Of a stretch of 64,000 bases of DNA, positions 60,052-64,000 are shown one piece after another. Each line of letters opens with the position of its first letter. The first letter of the stretch is position 1. The stretch comes from CAXBCP01 sp963977005 (lineage in GTDB: Bacteria; Pseudomonadota; Alphaproteobacteria; MPNO01; UBA830). Position numbers and translations under genes: made by a program. The notes below the pieces were generated by a model. That model was not told the origin of the DNA, made no database searches, and was given only the letters and a program-made list of their open reading frames with translations. Where the stretch lies: contig CAXBMQ010000014.1 of the NCBI GenBank assembly GCA_963977005.1, forward strand, positions 1 to 64,000, written 5' to 3'.

Positions 60052-62850
60052 TCATTCCGGCTGCGACAGGAAGTCCCGCGTGACGGCGACGGCCTCGGCA
60101 AGACCGACCCGCTGGATATCGACGCCCTCGGGAAAGGCGCCTGCGAGCCGCGATGGCATCATCGGATCGAGCATGACGAACACGCCGGAATCGGTGGACC
60201 GGCGGACCAGGCGTCCATAGGCCTGTTTCAACCGCAGGCGCGTGATCAGGTCATCGTAGCGCGACCGCGTAAACGCCTTTCGGCGTGCCCGGTGCAGGAT
60301 CGACGGGCGCGGCCAGGGCACACGGTCGAACACGATCAGCCGCAGACTGCGTCCCGGCACGTCGACCCCGTCGCGCACCGCGTCCGTCCCCAGCAGGCAG
60401 GACCGTTCCTCTGCACGGAAAATCTCGACGAGGCTGCCGGTATCCATACGGTCGACATGCTGGGCAAGCAGGGGATAGCCAAGTTCTTCAAGCGGCGGGG
60501 CGATCCGCTCATGCACGCTGCGCAACCGGCTGATCGCGGTGAACAGGCCCAGCGCGCCCCCGCCGGAGGCAACGAAAAGCTCGCGATAGGCGGCTGCGAC
60601 CTGGTTCATGTCGTCCTTGCGCACATCGGTGACGACCAGGACCCGGGTCTGTTCGGGATAATTGAATGGCGATGTGACCTGCGCACGATAGGGCGGTTGC
60701 TCAAGATGGACGGCACCCGTCCGCTGTTCCGCCGACTGCCAGTCTATCTCCGTATCGCCGGTGCCGTCGCGCAGCGTCGCGGATGTCACGACGATGCCGT
60801 GGGCCGGTTCGGCCACTGCTTTGGCGAAGGGAAGCATCGGATCGATCCAGTGGCGATGCATGCCGACATCGACATCGCGTCCCTGTCCGCGGGAGACGGA
60901 AAACCAGTCGACGAATTCCTCCGGGACGCCCTCGGCCAGCGCATCGAGCATCGATCTCCAGGCCTCCAGCTCGCCCTCGGCGCGACGGCGCAGGCCGCGG
61001 CTGACGCTTTCGATACGGTTGCGTGTCGGCGTGTCGAGATCGCTGGAGTGTTCGTCCAGAACCAGCAACAGCCGCTCGGACAGGGCGCGCATCGGCTGAA
61101 TCAGGCGGTTCAGGGATTCGCGCAAGGCCCGGGCCGCATCCAGCAGGCCGGGCACCGGGCTGTCGGTTTCCGTTTCGAGGTCATAGGGAGAACGGGCATC
61201 CTTGGCCCGGGCGTATACTTGCTGGCGGATCTCGGCGAGAAACAGTTCGGCATCGCCCCGGGCCGTGCCGCCGGCGATGCGCTGGTTCCAGCCCGGCCCG
61301 GGCAGGGCGTCCGCCGCCTCGACGATGGCGTCGACAAATTCACCGATACGTTCGTCCAGGGCCGCCACGTCTTCGATACGGCGCTGCAGGCCCCGGGCGC
61401 GGGTCTTGCGGCCTTCTTCGGGTCCCAGCAGCCATCGCCGCAGCTCGGCGCCTTCCTGGCCGCTCAACTGGGCGGAGAACGCGCTGTCGGCGGCGTCGAA
61501 CAGGTGGTGTCCTTCGTCGAAAATCAGCCGCGTCGGAATCTGGCCGTCATCCATGCCGCCGGTTGCCGTCTGCGCCAGCACCAGCGCGTGGTTGGCGACC
61601 ACGATATCCGCGCGCTTGGCGCGGCGGACGGTCTTTTCGACGAAGCAGCGGTGGTAATGCGCGCAGGCCGAATAAATGCACTCGCCCCGGCGATCCGCCA
61701 GGCCGACCGTATTGCGCGGGGTCGCGATATCGATCAGCCAGGCGGGGAAATCCGCCCCGCCCATATCGCCGTCGCGTGTCGCCGATGCCCAGCGCGCCAT
61801 AAGCCCCAGGCCGATCGAATCCTGCGGCCGGCCGCGCAGCCCCGTGATCGCATCCTCGTAATTCAGCAGGCAAAGGTAGTTTTCCCGGCCCTTGCGAATA
61901 ACCACCTTGCGCGATTTCACCCTCGGGTCCGGATGCAGCCGGTCGAGCTCGCTGTCGATCTGGCGCTGCAGGTTTCGGGTATAGGTGCTAATCCAGACCG
62001 TCCCGTCATTGCGCTCGGCCCACAGGCTGGCGGGGGCGATATAGCCGAGCGTCTTGCCGACGCCGGTGCCTGCCTCGGCCAGAACGGTATTGGGCGCGCC
62101 TTCTTCGTCGCGCGGCGCGAAGGCATGGGACACTGCCGCCGCATAGTCGCCCTGCTGCGGGCGGTCTTCCGCGTTTTTACCGACCAGTTCGGCCAGCCGG
62201 GTCCGTGTTTCGTCCTCGGGCACCGGCAGGTTGCCGGGCGGCGCATCGGGGGCGAATTCGGACCATTCGGGCAGCCGCCGCCAGATTTCCAGCGCGCGGT
62301 TGGCAAGCCCGTCCATCGCCGGGGGTATTTCGGCGGCAAGCGCGCGCAGCACCAGCGGCGTCCAGCCCCAGTTGGCGGCTTCCATCATCCGGGCGGTTTC
62401 CGCCGCAAGATCGCGGTCGCGCCCCGGTTCCATCCGGATCAGGTCGGTCAGCAGGGCGCCGCCCGCCAGTTGCAGCACCCGCGCCTCGTCGTCGAGACCC
62501 TCCGGCCGCTCAAGGCCAAGCGCTTCCGCCAGGCCCGAAGGGGTCGGCCGGCAGAAAGTTGCCGGACGGACGAAGGCGAAAAGTTCCAGAAGATCGAGCG
62601 CCGGGAAGGGCGATGTGTTCAGCCGCCGCGCCGTCGCCGGGGCGTGACAGACCATCGGTACCAGCCCGTCGGAAACGCGCCTGACCGCGGCGGCAGGCGC
62701 CAGCCGTTCGGACGATCCGTCCGGCTGGCGCAGGACCGCGCCCCGGTGACCGACCGTCAGGGCGGGCAGGTCAAGCGGCCGCACGTTCGCGGTCGGGACG
62801 GCGGCGGGTGTGCCGTCCGGTGTAATGTCGGGAAAATCTGCCTCGGTCAT
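60052..62850 (-). CDS. DinG/XPD-type ATP-dependent DNA helicase
   Basis: A 932-aa superfamily 2 helicase. Walker A in AEAGTGVGKTLGY, Walker B DEGH in IFDEGHHLFDAADS, and the late motif LGTDAVRDGVDVPGRSLRLIVFDRVPWPRP. Four Cys for a [4Fe-4S] cluster are plausible in CLLNYED and ECIYSACAHYHRCF. About 220 residues precede motif I, more than in E. coli DinG, perhaps an added N-terminal domain. It should unwind damage- or structure-bearing DNA. Confidence 0.93.
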   Translation of the reverse strand: MTEADFPDITPDGTPAAVPTANVRPLDLPALTVGHRGAVLRQPDGSSERLAPAAAVRRVSDGLVPMVCHAPATARRLNTSPFPALDLLELFAFVRPATFCRPTPSGLAEALGLERPEGLDDEARVLQLAGGALLTDLIRMEPGRDRDLAAETARMMEAANWGWTPLVLRALAAEIPPAMDGLANRALEIWRRLPEWSEFAPDAPPGNLPVPEDETRTRLAELVGKNAEDRPQQGDYAAAVSHAFAPRDEEGAPNTVLAEAGTGVGKTLGYIAPASLWAERNDGTVWISTYTRNLQRQIDSELDRLHPDPRVKSRKVVIRKGRENYLCLLNYEDAITGLRGRPQDSIGLGLMARWASATRDGDMGGADFPAWLIDIATPRNTVGLADRRGECIYSACAHYHRCFVEKTVRRAKRADIVVANHALVLAQTATGGMDDGQIPTRLIFDEGHHLFDAADSAFSAQLSGQEGAELRRWLLGPEEGRKTRARGLQRRIEDVAALDERIGEFVDAIVEAADALPGPGWNQRIAGGTARGDAELFLAEIRQQVYARAKDARSPYDLETETDSPVPGLLDAARALRESLNRLIQPMRALSERLLLVLDEHSSDLDTPTRNRIESVSRGLRRRAEGELEAWRSMLDALAEGVPEEFVDWFSVSRGQGRDVDVGMHRHWIDPMLPFAKAVAEPAHGIVVTSATLRDGTGDTEIDWQSAEQRTGAVHLEQPPYRAQVTSPFNYPEQTRVLVVTDVRKDDMNQVAAAYRELFVASGGGALGLFTAISRLRSVHERIAPPLEELGYPLLAQHVDRMDTGSLVEIFRAEERSCLLGTDAVRDGVDVPGRSLRLIVFDRVPWPRPSILHRARRKAFTRSRYDDLITRLRLKQAYGRLVRRSTDSGVFVMLDPMMPSRLAGAFPEGVDIQRVGLAEAVAVTRDFLSQPE

Positions 62851-62914
62851 GGGCGGAGTATAGCCGAATCCGGCGCGGCGCAGGCGCGGAACAAAACATG
62901 TAACAAGGCTGGGT

Positions 62915-63478
62915 TCAGACCCGTTGGCTCAGCCAGATCGCGAGGCGCGATCCTTTTTTGATCGCCGTCGACAGCACCTCGTAACCGGGCGCCAGTTCCG
63001 CATCGTGTTCCAGGGCCGTGTCGCGGTGTTCGAGCTCGTCCTCGCGGAACTTTTCGATCGTGGCGCGAAGCTCGGCCTCGTCGTCACCGAGGACCGCGGC
63101 CTGCTGTGCATAGTGGTCGTCGATCACCTCCTCGATGGCGGCCGTACAGGCCATCGCGGCGCGTTCGCCCATCATGGCGGTTGCGGCGCCGAGCGCGTAT
63201 CCGGCGACATGCCAGACCGGCATCAACGCCGTCGGCCGTACGCGGCGTTCGGCGATCAGTTCGTCGAATTTCTCGAGGTGTTCGCGTTCCTGTTCCGCCA
63301 TGTCGCGGATCACGTCGCCGGCCGGGGAATCGCCCAGAACAGAGAGCTGGCCCTTGTAGATCCGCACCGCGCCGTATTCCCCCGCATGATCGACCCGCAC
63401 AATACGCTCGACCATTTCGTCGGCCGGGATGTCGCCCGGCAGAATGCCGTGTTCGGTCAGTCTTTTGCGTACCGTCAT
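62915..63478 (-). CDS. coq7: Demethoxyubiquinone hydroxylase (COQ7 family)
   Basis: A 187-aa di-iron hydroxylase of ubiquinone synthesis. The ferritin-like ligands are in VDHAGEYGAVRIYKGQ, EQEREHLEKF, EEVIDDHY and EDELEHRDTA. The start ATG overlaps the dsbB stop (ATGA); the frame is open further but the family N-terminus begins here. It gives the penultimate ring hydroxylation, C6 of the quinone. Confidence 0.96.
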   Translation of the reverse strand: MTVRKRLTEHGILPGDIPADEMVERIVRVDHAGEYGAVRIYKGQLSVLGDSPAGDVIRDMAEQEREHLEKFDELIAERRVRPTALMPVWHVAGYALGAATAMMGERAAMACTAAIEEVIDDHYAQQAAVLGDDEAELRATIEKFREDELEHRDTALEHDAELAPGYEVLSTAIKKGSRLAIWLSQRV

Positions 63479-63993
63479 GAATACCGCTTCCGTGTCTGGT
63501 TCCAGGCGCCGACGCCGCAGAATACCGTCAAGGCAATCGACGCCAGGGCGTTCCAGCCTGCAATGGATACGCCGAACAGCGACCACGGGATTTCGTCGCA
63601 GCGCACCACCGGGGCGGCAAGCAGTTGCCGGCGGAGGTCTTCTATCGTCGTCGCGTCGTTCAGCGAACCCAGCCCTGTGCAGGAACTGGGCCCGGCAATC
63701 CACTGCTGTTCGACCCCGGTATGATAGAGCGCGATACCGGCCCCGATCGCGAAGGTCAGACAGGCGAGCCAGGTCAGGAAAATGCGTTCGCGCGGTCCGC
63801 GGAACCACAGCAGCGCGCCGAGGCCGATCACGATGGCGATCCCGTGCGGAATGCGTTGCCAGATACACAGCTTGCAGGGTGCCAGCCCGCCAAGATATTG
63901 GGACCCGAGAGCGGTAACCAGGGCGATCGCCGACGCGCACATCGCCCAGATGACGGCGTTTCTGTCGTCGATGCGTTTCCCCAGTATTCTCAT
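63475..63993 (-). CDS. dsbB: Disulfide bond formation protein B (DsbB family)
   Basis: A 172-aa inner-membrane protein with four or five helices. The quinone-side CKLC pair (APCKLCIWQRIPH) and the second periplasmic pair (GPSSC and VVRCDEIPW) are present. It reoxidises DsbA and passes electrons to ubiquinone, which fits its coupling to coq7. Upstream sequence is cut by the window's right edge, so its promoter is not visible. Confidence 0.93.
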   Translation of the reverse strand: MRILGKRIDDRNAVIWAMCASAIALVTALGSQYLGGLAPCKLCIWQRIPHGIAIVIGLGALLWFRGPRERIFLTWLACLTFAIGAGIALYHTGVEQQWIAGPSSCTGLGSLNDATTIEDLRRQLLAAPVVRCDEIPWSLFGVSIAGWNALASIALTVFCGVGAWNQTRKRYS

Positions 63994-64000
63994 GCAATGA

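Noticed and set aside
60010..62961. 983-codon open frame on the plus strand
   Set aside because: It is the mirror of the helicase gene on the minus strand, full of Arg/Gly/Pro from GC-rich codons, with no motifs and no ribosome site.
1..64000. Mobile elements, prophage, tRNA or rRNA genes
   Set aside because: No transposase, integrase, terminal repeats, tRNA cloverleaf or rRNA stretch was seen on either strand; no local composition break suggests an island.

Overview
The window is GC-rich, densely packed chromosomal DNA from an alphaproteobacterium, most likely a member of the Rhodospirillales or a related lineage. The signs are the housekeeping sets argD-argF-hslO, apaG-metZ, ctaA, usg, a COQ7-type hydroxylase with dsbB, a SAM-II riboswitch (typical of this class) upstream of metZ, and many TRAP transporters and Rieske oxygenases of the kind found in heterotrophic, often marine, alphaproteobacteria. 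I see no rRNA, tRNA, CRISPR array, prophage, insertion sequence or origin. It reads as stable chromosome with a rich set of catabolic genes.

Layout. 1-214: start of an OmpA-type lipoprotein. 426-2526: kynU-kynA (tryptophan to anthranilate), preceded by a perfect 18-bp palindrome that ends 2 bp before the start codon. 2697-8432: a copper-handling cluster (His-rich small protein, cupredoxin, CopA multicopper oxidase, CopB, GNAT acetyltransferase) ending in a membrane class III cyclase with His-rich periplasmic loops. 8544-12995: a cytoplasmic DMSO-reductase-family molybdoenzyme, a Spy/CpxP-like protein, a small exported protein behind a near-perfect sigma-54 promoter, and a metallo-hydrolase. 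13044-19087 (minus strand): an apparent operon running TRAP uptake (P, Q, M), LLM flavin monooxygenase, sulfurtransferase, Rieske oxygenase. 19318-21323 (minus): a PaaABC-like di-iron oxygenase without paaD or paaE. It is divergent from a TauD dioxygenase, and the gap between them holds an FNR-type box, a sigma-70 promoter and two further dyads.

22762-27166: homocysteine methyltransferase, cupin and a second TRAP system. 27350-38507: SnoaL-like protein, an orphan CoxG plus molybdenum hydroxylase large subunit, DMT and MFS transporters, SDR, formate-THF ligase, pirin, flavoprotein. 38616-45225: MscS channel, orphan ABC-2 permease, ArsH, SulP lacking STAS, APC-like permease. 45490-47634 (minus): ring-hydroxylating dioxygenase alpha and beta subunits with an ABM-family protein. 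47878-54723: arginine genes argD, argF and argE among hslO, a lipoprotein, a TAXI binding protein and a hydrolase. 54716-63993: trkH, apaG, SAM-II-controlled metZ, ctaA, usg, a TerB-like protein, a DinG-type helicase, coq7 and dsbB.

Overall the region combines aromatic, tryptophan and probably organosulfur catabolism and their dedicated uptake systems with metal stress handling and core metabolism. Several oxygenases lack their usual electron-transfer partners locally, so they must borrow them from elsewhere in the genome.
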